DNA of 64,000 nucleotides from Microbacterium sp. 1S1 (GTDB lineage: Bacteria; Actinomycetota; Actinomycetes; Actinomycetales; Microbacteriaceae): positions 2,914,001-2,978,000 of the forward strand of contig NZ_CP043430.1 of assembly GCF_008271365.1 (NCBI RefSeq). The letters are read 5' to 3'. Made by a program: the position numbers and the translations under genes. Under the pieces are notes generated by a model that was not told the DNA's origin, searched no databases, and was given only the letters and a program-made list of their open reading frames with translations. Shown here one piece after another: positions 1 through 6,335 of the stretch (positions are counted from its first letter, which is position 1; the number at the start of each line of letters is the position of its first letter).

Positions 1-162
1 GCCGAGCAGCACGAGGCCGGCGTAGCCGTTCAGCGAGGCCGGGAGGGCCTGCTCGGCGCCCACGATCTCCTCGACGTCGATCCCCTTCGCCCGCAGCCAG
101 GTGCCGAGCCGGCGCGGCCCGGAGCTCGCGGAGTTCACGATCACGAGCACGCACGGGTTCAC
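1..162 (-). CDS. Class I glutamine amidotransferase-like protein, N-terminal part (runs off window)
   Basis: Only the first 54 codons are inside the window. They read as a flavodoxin-like beta-alpha start (VLVIVNSASSGPRRLGTWL, then YAGLVLLG), which fits the N-terminus of a GMP-synthase-like type 1 GATase. The catalytic Cys-His-Glu region would lie outside, so the family call is tentative. The GTG start overlaps the stop of the M19 dipeptidase by four bases (GTGA), so it is the last visible gene of the minus-strand operon beginning at 4806. A role in glutamine or gamma-glutamyl chemistry within that operon is inference. Confidence 0.6.
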   Translation of the reverse strand, partial: MNPCVLVIVNSASSGPRRLGTWLRAKGIDVEEIVGAEQALPASLNGYAGLVLLG

Positions 163-1271
163 AGCGCGCCCTCCCGCGCCACCGTGTCCACCGCCGGAGC
201 GAGCGCGGCCGCGGCGGGCTCTCCAGCGCGGCCGGCGAGGAAGGCCTCGTGGTCGGGGTCCGACGCCTCCAGCACCCGGAGGACGTTCTCGTGCGCCAGG
301 GCCCGGAGGTCGCCCTCCGACCAGCCTCGACGCCGCAGCTCGGCGAACAGCGCCGGGTACCCCGAGACGTCGCCGAGACCGTCCGGCATCGCGTCGGAGC
401 CGTCGTAGTCGGCGCCGATCCCGACCGTCTGCGCTCCGGCGACGTGACGCACGTGGTCCAGGTGGTCGGCGACATCACGGACGCCGACGCGCGGGGGCTC
501 TCCCTGTCCCCCCGCCTCCCACCAGTCGCGGCGGGCCTGCGAGACGAACGTGGGGACGAAGGGGACCATCACGACGCCGCCCTGCGCGCCGATCGCGGCG
601 AGCACGTCGTCGGGCACGTTGCGCGGGTGGTCGCACAGCGCGAAGGCGCCCGAATGGCTGACCATCACCGGCCGCGTCGTGACCTCGAGGGCATGCCGCA
701 TGGTGGTGGGGGCGACGTGGGAGAGGTCCACGAGCACGCCGATGCGGTTCATCTCCCTGACCACCTCGCGGCCGAAGTCCGTCAGCCCTCCGTGCCGCGC
801 CTCGTCCGTCGCGGAGTCCGCCCAGTCGATGGTCCGTGACCAGGTGAGCGTGAGGTACCGCGCGCCCAGACGGGCGAACTGCCGCAGCACCGCGAGCGAC
901 CCGCCGAGCTGATCGCCGCCCTCGATCCCGATGAGCGAAGCGATACGGCCGTCCGCCATGGCCGCGCGCGCATCGGCCGCGGTCCGGGCGATCGCGAAGC
1001 GCTGCGGGTGGGCGTCGACGAGCCGGTGCACGAAGTCGATCTGCTCGAGCGTGGCCACCACCTGCTCCGCGCCCTCCAGCACGGGGTCGACCCACACCGA
1101 CCAGAACTGCCCTGCGACGCCCCCGGCGGTCAGGCGAGGGAGATCGGTCTGCGTCGCCGGCACCGACCCGGACAGTTCGGCCACGCGGTAACCGAGCAAC
1201 GTCCTGCTCGCCCAGGCGAGATCGTTGTGTCCGTCGATCACCCGATCGACGGGGCGCTCCTGGTCGACCAT
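159..1271 (-). CDS. Membrane dipeptidase (peptidase family M19)
   Basis: A zinc dipeptidase of the renal/membrane dipeptidase family, about 370 residues, the usual bacterial length. The N-terminal metal motif HND (His15, Asp17), the bridging Glu region (IGIEGGDQLGG), and the later His motifs VDLSHVAP and VMVSHSGAF are all present. The family hydrolyses dipeptides and, unlike most dipeptidases, accepts a C-terminal D-residue. There is no signal peptide, so it should be cytoplasmic despite the name. I chose the ATG at 1271 because GAGAGG lies five bases upstream and the preceding gene stops only one base before it. A longer start at 1289 lacks a good ribosome site. Its place in the operon suggests it cleaves imported D-containing dipeptides. 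Confidence 0.9.
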   Translation of the reverse strand: MVDQERPVDRVIDGHNDLAWASRTLLGYRVAELSGSVPATQTDLPRLTAGGVAGQFWSVWVDPVLEGAEQVVATLEQIDFVHRLVDAHPQRFAIARTAADARAAMADGRIASLIGIEGGDQLGGSLAVLRQFARLGARYLTLTWSRTIDWADSATDEARHGGLTDFGREVVREMNRIGVLVDLSHVAPTTMRHALEVTTRPVMVSHSGAFALCDHPRNVPDDVLAAIGAQGGVVMVPFVPTFVSQARRDWWEAGGQGEPPRVGVRDVADHLDHVRHVAGAQTVGIGADYDGSDAMPDGLGDVSGYPALFAELRRRGWSEGDLRALAHENVLRVLEASDPDHEAFLAGRAGEPAAAALAPAVDTVAREGAL

Positions 1272-1272
1272 C

Positions 1273-2160
1273 TCAGTCCTCTCGTCCATCCAGCACCGCG
1301 TTCATCCGCGCGGTGAGTTCGCGGTCCACGCCACGAACGACACCATCCAGTTCACGAACCGGTACCGCACCGCGGGTGCTGGAGCACAGCCACAGGGCAT
1401 CCGCCCGGTCCAGATCGTCCCGCCACATCGTGCCGACCCTCGACGGCACGTCGGCGAGTCCCGCGAACACGTCGGCCTGCGTCGTCCCGGGGAGTACGCC
1501 CTGCTCGGGCGGTGGCGTGACCAGTGTTCCATCGAGTCGCGCGATCAGCGTCGACCGCGGCCCTTCCAGCACGAAGCCGTCGGCGCTGACGAAGATGACA
1601 TCGTCCGCGCCACGCCGCCGCGCCTCCCGCAGCGCCGCCTGGTTCACGGCGTACGCGAGCGACTTCGCCCCCTGCAGCAGCCAGGGCGCCGTCTGCATGA
1701 CGTCGTGCCGGTACCCGCGGTCGAGGACCACTGCCGAGACACCCCGGTCACGGACGGCATCCGGGTCCTCGCCCGCGAAGCCCAGCACCCACCCCGTCGG
1801 TCCGGAGGAGTCGATTTCGTCGCCGCGGGTCATCGCGAACTTGATCGACGCGATCTCCCCGTCGCGGAGGACCCCCGGCCGGGAGACCTCGGCGGCCGCG
1901 CGGCGGACCGCCTCGGCCCACAGCTCCCGATGGGGTGTCGGCAGCGCCAGGAGCTGTGCCGAGCGTTCCAGTCGCGTCAGATGCGCCTCCAGGGCCTGCG
2001 GCCTCCCCCCGCGCACCACGGCGGTCTCGAAGACACCGTCGCCACGGGTCACGCCGAGGTCGGTCGCCCGGATGATCGGCTCCCGGGGGTCGACGGCATG
2101 GATCCCGCCCTCCGCTGCCTCGTCCGCGAGGTCGAGCCGGTACAGCAGCAGTGCACGCAT
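1273..2160 (-). CDS. Class IV (fold-type IV) PLP-dependent aminotransferase/lyase, PabC-like
   Basis: A 295-aa fold-type IV PLP enzyme, the family of 4-amino-4-deoxychorismate lyase, branched-chain aminotransferase and D-amino acid transaminase. The PLP lysine is Lys166 (LLQGAKSLAY) and the conserved Glu is Glu199 (DGFVLEGPRSTL). GVTRGDGVFET near residue 36 is the family's N-terminal signature. Automatic annotation would say aminodeoxychorismate lyase. However, no folate gene is nearby, and the neighbours are a racemase, dipeptidase and acyltransferase, so a D-amino acid transaminase role is at least as likely (inference). It lies 30 bases after the racemase gene. Confidence 0.8.
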   Translation of the reverse strand: MRALLLYRLDLADEAAEGGIHAVDPREPIIRATDLGVTRGDGVFETAVVRGGRPQALEAHLTRLERSAQLLALPTPHRELWAEAVRRAAAEVSRPGVLRDGEIASIKFAMTRGDEIDSSGPTGWVLGFAGEDPDAVRDRGVSAVVLDRGYRHDVMQTAPWLLQGAKSLAYAVNQAALREARRRGADDVIFVSADGFVLEGPRSTLIARLDGTLVTPPPEQGVLPGTTQADVFAGLADVPSRVGTMWRDDLDRADALWLCSSTRGAVPVRELDGVVRGVDRELTARMNAVLDGRED

Positions 2161-2190
2161 GGGATTCCGCTCTCGCAGGGTCGGGATCGG

Positions 2191-3339
2191 TCAGCCCGCG
2201 GTCAGGACGGCCTCGGGGGCGTCCGCCGGGGAGGAGTCGAAGATGCGGGACGCGTCGCGGGCGATGCGCTCGACCAGCACCTCGTGCCCGATGCCCGGCC
2301 CGGTGGGGACCGTGACGCGACCAGCGGCCGCGGTCACCGGAGGAGCGATGATGTCGGACTCGTAGTACTTGTCCGACCCGGACACGTCCGACGGCAGCAG
2401 GAAACCGGGCAATGATGACAGCGCGACGTTCGCGGCGCGGCCGATGCCGAACTCGTGCATTCCGCCGCACCAGACGGGGATGCCCGCGTCCCGCGCCACA
2501 TCGTGTGCCGCGCGAGCCACGGTGAGCCCGCCCATCCGGGACACCTTGATGTTCAGGACCCGTCCCGCCCCGAGCCGGATCATCGTTCGCAGGTCTCCGA
2601 GGTCGACGACGGATTCGTCGAGACACACGTCCGTGTCGAGGCGGGCCTGGAGGTCGGCGTGCGCCACGAGGTCGCGGGGCGCGAAGGGCTGCTCGATCAT
2701 GGTGAGCGCCTCGCGATCCAGGCTCGTGAACACCGCGGCGGCGCGCTCGTCGTCGGCATACGCGCCGTTCGCGTCCACATGGAGGTCGAGGTCGGGGTAG
2801 GCGGCGCGCACCGCCCGCACCGGCTCGACGTCCCACCCCGGAGCGATCTTGAGCTTGACCCGGGGGTAGCCGGCCGCGCGCTGCAGCTCGACCTGGGCGA
2901 GCAGCTCATCGATCGACGGCTCGATCCCGAGCGACACCCCGGCGACGACCTCGTCGCGCGTCCCGCCCAGCGCTGCGGAGAGCGCGATCCCCCGCATCCG
3001 GGCGGCCAGGTCCCAGAGCGCGCCGGAGAACCCGGCCTTGGCGAACTCGTGCCCGCGGACCCGTGCCCACGATGCCTCGAGGTCGGTCGGCTCATCGCCT
3101 TCCGCACGCAGCAGCGCGGGCACGAGGTAGCGCGTCGCGATCTCCCACGCGGTGACGGTGGTCTCCGCGCCGTAGAACGGATCGCTCGGCGAGGCGATCT
3201 CCCCCCAGCCGGTCTGCCCACCGGCGTCGGTGACCTCGACCAGCACGTGCTCGATGCCGGATTTCCGGTGCGAACTCGTCTCGAAGCTGTGCAGGAGCGG
3301 CTGACGCAGGGCGAACAGCCGGACGCGGACGACCCTCAC
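2191..3339 (-). CDS. Enolase-superfamily N-succinylamino acid racemase / o-succinylbenzoate synthase-like enzyme
   Basis: 382 aa with the full muconate-lactonising/OSBS subgroup set: KxK acid-base lysine motif (Lys162, Lys164), metal ligands Asp189 (VDANG), Glu216 (MIEQPF) and Asp241 (CLDES), and the opposite catalytic Lys265 (NIKVSRMGG). N-acylamino acid racemases and o-succinylbenzoate synthases share this scaffold. No menaquinone gene is nearby. A COG3375-type GNAT and an M20 hydrolase in the adjacent operons reproduce the gene set of the N-succinyl D-to-L amino acid conversion route known from Geobacillus, so racemase is favoured. GTG start overlapping the SIS gene by four bases, with GGAGGAGG upstream. 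Dipeptide epimerase is the main alternative. Confidence 0.85.
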   Translation of the reverse strand: MRVVRVRLFALRQPLLHSFETSSHRKSGIEHVLVEVTDAGGQTGWGEIASPSDPFYGAETTVTAWEIATRYLVPALLRAEGDEPTDLEASWARVRGHEFAKAGFSGALWDLAARMRGIALSAALGGTRDEVVAGVSLGIEPSIDELLAQVELQRAAGYPRVKLKIAPGWDVEPVRAVRAAYPDLDLHVDANGAYADDERAAAVFTSLDREALTMIEQPFAPRDLVAHADLQARLDTDVCLDESVVDLGDLRTMIRLGAGRVLNIKVSRMGGLTVARAAHDVARDAGIPVWCGGMHEFGIGRAANVALSSLPGFLLPSDVSGSDKYYESDIIAPPVTAAAGRVTVPTGPGIGHEVLVERIARDASRIFDSSPADAPEAVLTAG

Positions 3340-4025
3340 GCGTCCTCCTCCGGTCGGGGGCGCGATGTCTCGGGGCCGTAGAGCCCGAGCCGCGCCACCA
3401 GCCGGTCTCGTTCCGCCAGCCGTCGACGCGCGCCCTTCGCGCTCGCGGTGGTGAGCGCGCTCAGGAGATGACAGACCGCGGCGACTGGGGTCGGTGAGTC
3501 GGCGTACGACGCCGATCCGGTTCGCACCCGGATCAGGGAGGTCGCGATCGGCGCCAGCGGGGCGTCCTCGCTGTCGGTGATGACGACGAGCTGGCCCCCC
3601 GCCTCGTGGAAGAGCCGTCCGAGCCGCACGGTCTCCTCGCGGTAGCGCCGCAGCGAGAACGCGATGAGCACGTCGCTGGCCCGGACGTCCGTGAGCACGG
3701 TGAGCGGCTGCAGCGCATGACCGTCAACGAGGAACACGTTCGACAGGGTCGCCGACAGATCCGCGTTGAGGAGTTGCGCGTACGCGGCCGCCTTGCCCTC
3801 GCCGGCCACGTAGCGCCGGCGGGCACCGAGCAGCAGCGCCGCCGCGTGCGGGACCTGGGCGGAACGGCTCAGTTCCTCGAAGGTCTGCGCGAGCGTCCGC
3901 TGCTCGGTCTCGATGATCCGCGCCTGGATGCTCTCGGCGGAGAGGTTGGTCCGGATGCGCTCGCCGTAGCGGTCACGCGGAGAGACGAGGTCGCGATCCT
4001 CCTGGTCGTGGTCGTGGTCGTTCAT
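3336..4025 (-). CDS. SIS-domain protein, MurR/RpiR-like but lacking the N-terminal HTH
   Basis: 229 aa. The sequence matches the linker and SIS sugar-isomerase-fold half of MurR/RpiR regulators (YGERIRTN, TLAQTFEEL, then the SIS core around ASDVLIAFSLRRYREETV and GGQLVVITDSEDAPLA). The roughly 75-residue N-terminal HTH that normally precedes this linker is missing: only a charged tail (MNDHDHDQEDRD) replaces it. The ATG overlaps the stop of the preceding 66-aa gene by four bases, so this start looks real and no HTH is encoded upstream in another frame. SIS domains bind phosphosugars. A link to MurNAc-6P would suit a murein-peptide cluster, but that is inference. Confidence 0.8.
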   Translation of the reverse strand: MNDHDHDQEDRDLVSPRDRYGERIRTNLSAESIQARIIETEQRTLAQTFEELSRSAQVPHAAALLLGARRRYVAGEGKAAAYAQLLNADLSATLSNVFLVDGHALQPLTVLTDVRASDVLIAFSLRRYREETVRLGRLFHEAGGQLVVITDSEDAPLAPIATSLIRVRTGSASYADSPTPVAAVCHLLSALTTASAKGARRRLAERDRLVARLGLYGPETSRPRPEEDA

Positions 4026-4222
4026 GCCGTGCCCTCCCCGGGTGTCGCGCGGTAGACCGCCGTGTCCTCGTCGAGGCGTGCGGCCCCGACGAGGACCTCG
4101 CCGCGGCGGAACGCCGCGGTCATCGATCGCTCCAGATCCCGCCGCAGCACCGCACGCTCCTCGGCGTCGAGGGCGTCGGGGCGGGTGGGGATCGCGATCC
4201 AGGTGTCGCCGTCCGCCGTCAC
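4022..4222 (-). CDS. Small hypothetical protein, 66 aa, translationally coupled
   Basis: A short frame fitted exactly between the GNAT gene (GTGA overlap at 4219-4222) and the SIS gene (ATGA overlap at 4022-4025), which strongly suggests it is translated. It begins VTADGDTWIAIPTRPDALD, has a helical acidic/basic middle (AEERAVLRRDLERSMTAAF) and ends with a short beta-rich part. No domain is recognised and there is no signal peptide or membrane segment. It may be a small partner of the GNAT or SIS protein. That is a guess from position only. Confidence 0.65.
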   Translation of the reverse strand: MTADGDTWIAIPTRPDALDAEERAVLRRDLERSMTAAFRRGEVLVGAARLDEDTAVYRATPGEGTA

Positions 4223-4806
4223 GGCTCGCCCCCCAGTCGTCCGGCCCGAGCATGGGCGGGACAGGGAGGGAGCCGGCGGACCGAGCGATCCGCGCCGTCG
4301 AGGTCCCACGAGACCACCAGGCGGTCGGTGTCGGGGCGCGCGTAGTAGTCCCGCTCGTACGCGATGCCGACCGCACCGAGGGAGCTCAGGTTGAAATGCG
4401 CGTTCCGGGAGAGCAGCGGATCGAACGTCCATCGCATGCTCCGCTGTCCCCATCGCAGTGCCACGGCGCGCTGCGCGAGCTTGAGCGCCTGGCCGACGCC
4501 ACGCCCCTGCTGCGCGGGGTCGACGGCGGCCGCCTGCGAGTAGTGGAAACAGGCGCCGTCCGCATCGCAGCCCGCGAAGCCGTAGGCGAAGCCGATCAGC
4601 GCACCCTCCTCGGTGAAGGCGCCGACCGCGGAGCCGCCGTTGCGGGCCAGCGCGGTGAGGAGGTTCGCGTTCAGCGCGTACTCGCTCTCCGTGTATGCGA
4701 AGACGCGGGCGTACAGCGCGGCCGCCGCTCGGAACTCGGCGTGCTGGGTGAGCTCGCGGCAGCCGTAGCCGACACCGGCGTCGGCAGCCACCGAAGGATG
4801 AGGCAC
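4219..4806 (-). CDS. GNAT N-acyltransferase of the COG3375 type (candidate D-amino acid N-succinyltransferase)
   Basis: 195 aa GNAT protein. The acetyl-CoA-binding motif A is QGRGVGQALK (about residues 100-109) after a beta strand ending FHYSQAAAVDP. The segment MRWTFDPLLSRNAHFNLSSLG is a hallmark of the COG3375 subfamily, which is found beside N-succinylamino acid racemases. First gene of the minus-strand operon: GTG start with AGGA nine bases upstream. Family members next to the racemase N-acylate D-amino acids. Substrate here is inferred. The C-terminal tail is proline- and arginine-rich. Confidence 0.85.
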   Translation of the reverse strand: MPHPSVAADAGVGYGCRELTQHAEFRAAAALYARVFAYTESEYALNANLLTALARNGGSAVGAFTEEGALIGFAYGFAGCDADGACFHYSQAAAVDPAQQGRGVGQALKLAQRAVALRWGQRSMRWTFDPLLSRNAHFNLSSLGAVGIAYERDYYARPDTDRLVVSWDLDGADRSVRRLPPCPAHARAGRLGGEP

Positions 4807-4899
4807 GATACGTTTCCTAAGATCGAGGGGTCATGCTGCTCTGAGCGATGCTATCGGCGGGTTGCGAGGCGATCAAGGGGCAAGATACGGTTCGTAACC
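4807..4899. promoter_or_regulatory. Divergent promoter/operator region with two GATACGNTTC sites
   Basis: This 93-bp gap separates the GTG starts of the GNAT operon (minus) and the M20 operon (plus). It carries GATACGTTTC at 4807-4816 and GATACGGTTC at 4884-4893. A third copy, GATACGATTC, lies at 6050-6059 before the transporter operon. The second copy overlaps a perfect inverted repeat ACGGTT-CGT-AACCGT (4887-4901) that covers the M20 start codon. A plausible plus promoter is TTGCGA (4862-4867), 18 bp, TACGGT (4886-4891), giving a leaderless M20 transcript. The repeats are candidate operators for an unidentified regulator. Confidence 0.55.
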
Positions 4900-6048
4900 G
4901 TGACGACTTCTCCGAGAGTGCGCGGCGCGGACCATCCTTCCGACGACATCATCGCACTCGTCCGCGAACTCGTGCTGATCGAGACGCCGAGCCGCGACCG
5001 GGAAGCGAGCGCCCGGATCGCCGATCTGCTGTCCGCCTGGTTCGCCAGCATCGGCGGGCGCGTTCACCGCAGCACCCACGAGCTCGGAACCGACCTCGTC
5101 ATCGACGTCCCCGGTACCGGAGAGCCGATCCTGCTCATCGGGCACACGGATACCGTGTGGCCGGTCGGAACGCTCGACGGCGACGTTCCGTGGGCAGAAG
5201 AGGGCGATGTCGTGCGCGGCCCCGGCTCCTATGACATGAAGGCCGGCATCGTCGTGATGCTGGAGACGCTGCGCCAGCTGCAACCCCTGCCGGTCGAACG
5301 GCGCCGCGCCGTACGGATCGTGCTGGTGTCGGACGAGGAGATCGGCTCGCCCGCATCCGGCCCCCTGCTCGCGGAACGAGCTCGGGGCACGGCCTGTGCC
5401 GTCGGGTTCGAATCCCCCCACCCCGACGGCGCTCTGAAGGTCGGCCGCCGCGGCAGCGCCCGCGTGCGCGTCGCCGTCACCGGACGCGCCGCCCATGCCG
5501 CGCTCGACCCGGAGCACGGCGTCTCGGCGATCGACGAGCTCGTGGACCAGCTCCTTCGGGTCCGCGAGATCGTCGCCGACCCGGATCTTCCGACCCCGGT
5601 GCTGTGCAACGTCGGCGTCATCGGAGGCGGAGCCCGCACCAACGTGGTTCCGGCGCACGCGGAGGCCGAGCTCGGACTCCGCTTCCTCGACTCCGCCGCC
5701 GAGGATCTCGTCCTCACCGCGCTCCGGGGCCTGACGCCCGTTCGACCCGGCGCCCGAGTCGAGGTCGACGTTCTCGGAGCGCGTCCCGCCTGGCAGGCCT
5801 CCGCGGCGGACGCCGCCTTCCTCGCCCGGATCGCCGGCGCCGGCGCCGCCGTCGGGCAGCACATCGACGGACGCCCTGCGGCCGGAGCGGGCGACACGAA
5901 CCTCCTGGGCTCTCTGGGCCTCCCGACCGTCGACGGCTTCGGACCTCGGGGCGGCGGCGCACACGCGCGGGACGAGCATTTCCTGCGTTCCTCCCTGCAC
6001 GAACGCATTGCCCTCCTGCGCGCCGTGCTCACCATCCCGGTGGAGTGA
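4900..6048 (+). CDS. M20-family metallohydrolase (carboxypeptidase G2 / desuccinylase-like)
   Basis: 382 aa. The dinuclear zinc site is complete: HTD (His82, Asp84), bridging Asp112 in SYDMKAG, and catalytic Glu146-Glu147 in SDEEIGS. A dimerisation (lid) domain follows around residues 185-300. M20 enzymes of this group remove N-acyl groups or C-terminal residues (ArgE, DapE, glutamate carboxypeptidase). Placed back to back with a COG3375 GNAT and an N-acylamino acid racemase, it is the natural candidate for the N-succinyl-L-amino acid desuccinylase of the pathway (inference). GTG at 4900 is used. It sits on an inverted repeat and has no well-placed ribosome site, consistent with leaderless translation. 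Confidence 0.85.
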   Translation: MTTSPRVRGADHPSDDIIALVRELVLIETPSRDREASARIADLLSAWFASIGGRVHRSTHELGTDLVIDVPGTGEPILLIGHTDTVWPVGTLDGDVPWAEEGDVVRGPGSYDMKAGIVVMLETLRQLQPLPVERRRAVRIVLVSDEEIGSPASGPLLAERARGTACAVGFESPHPDGALKVGRRGSARVRVAVTGRAAHAALDPEHGVSAIDELVDQLLRVREIVADPDLPTPVLCNVGVIGGGARTNVVPAHAEAELGLRFLDSAAEDLVLTALRGLTPVRPGARVEVDVLGARPAWQASAADAAFLARIAGAGAAVGQHIDGRPAAGAGDTNLLGSLGLPTVDGFGPRGGGAHARDEHFLRSSLHERIALLRAVLTIPVE

Positions 6049-6049
6049 C

Positions 6050-6059
6050 GATACGATTC
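6050..6059 (+). promoter_or_regulatory. Third GATACGNTTC site, before the peptide transporter
   Basis: GATACGATTC begins two bases after the M20 stop codon and matches the two sites in the divergent promoter at 4807 and 4884. The following bases (CGG) also recur in a one-base-shorter copy, GATACG-TTCCGG, at 6091. Position between M20 and the transporter suggests shared control of both transcription units. The binding protein is unknown. Confidence 0.4.
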
Positions 6060-6090
6060 CGGTTCCCGCGCTCACCCCGAATCACCGCGG

Positions 6091-6253
6091 GATACGTTCC
6101 GGATGTCTTGCCCGGCGATAGCTCGGTAGTTCAGGCCATGTCGATGCGCGCATCCTGGCATCCGCGTGTTTCCGCCGTGTTACACCTCCGCGACGACGGG
6201 ATCCCTCTCCCGAGCGCGGGACTTTTCTTCGGCGATACGCATCGAATGTCTTG
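6091..6253 (+). repeat. Pair of 20-bp direct repeats in the pre-transporter intergenic region
   Basis: Copies at 6091-6110 and 6234-6253 share 16 of 20 positions (GATACGnnnCGnATGTCTTG). Their spacing is 143 bp. Both lie in the 287-bp gap 6049-6335 between M20 and the substrate-binding protein gene, which otherwise contains no ORF I would support. They overlap the GATACG motif family and probably mark regulator binding. Confidence 0.5.
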
Positions 6254-6335
6254 ACCGCACGGCCGTCTTCCGCTTGCATGGTCAGCACCGACCCGGCTTC
6301 ACTGTGGATCCGGGCGGCGCCCGAAGGGACCTTCC

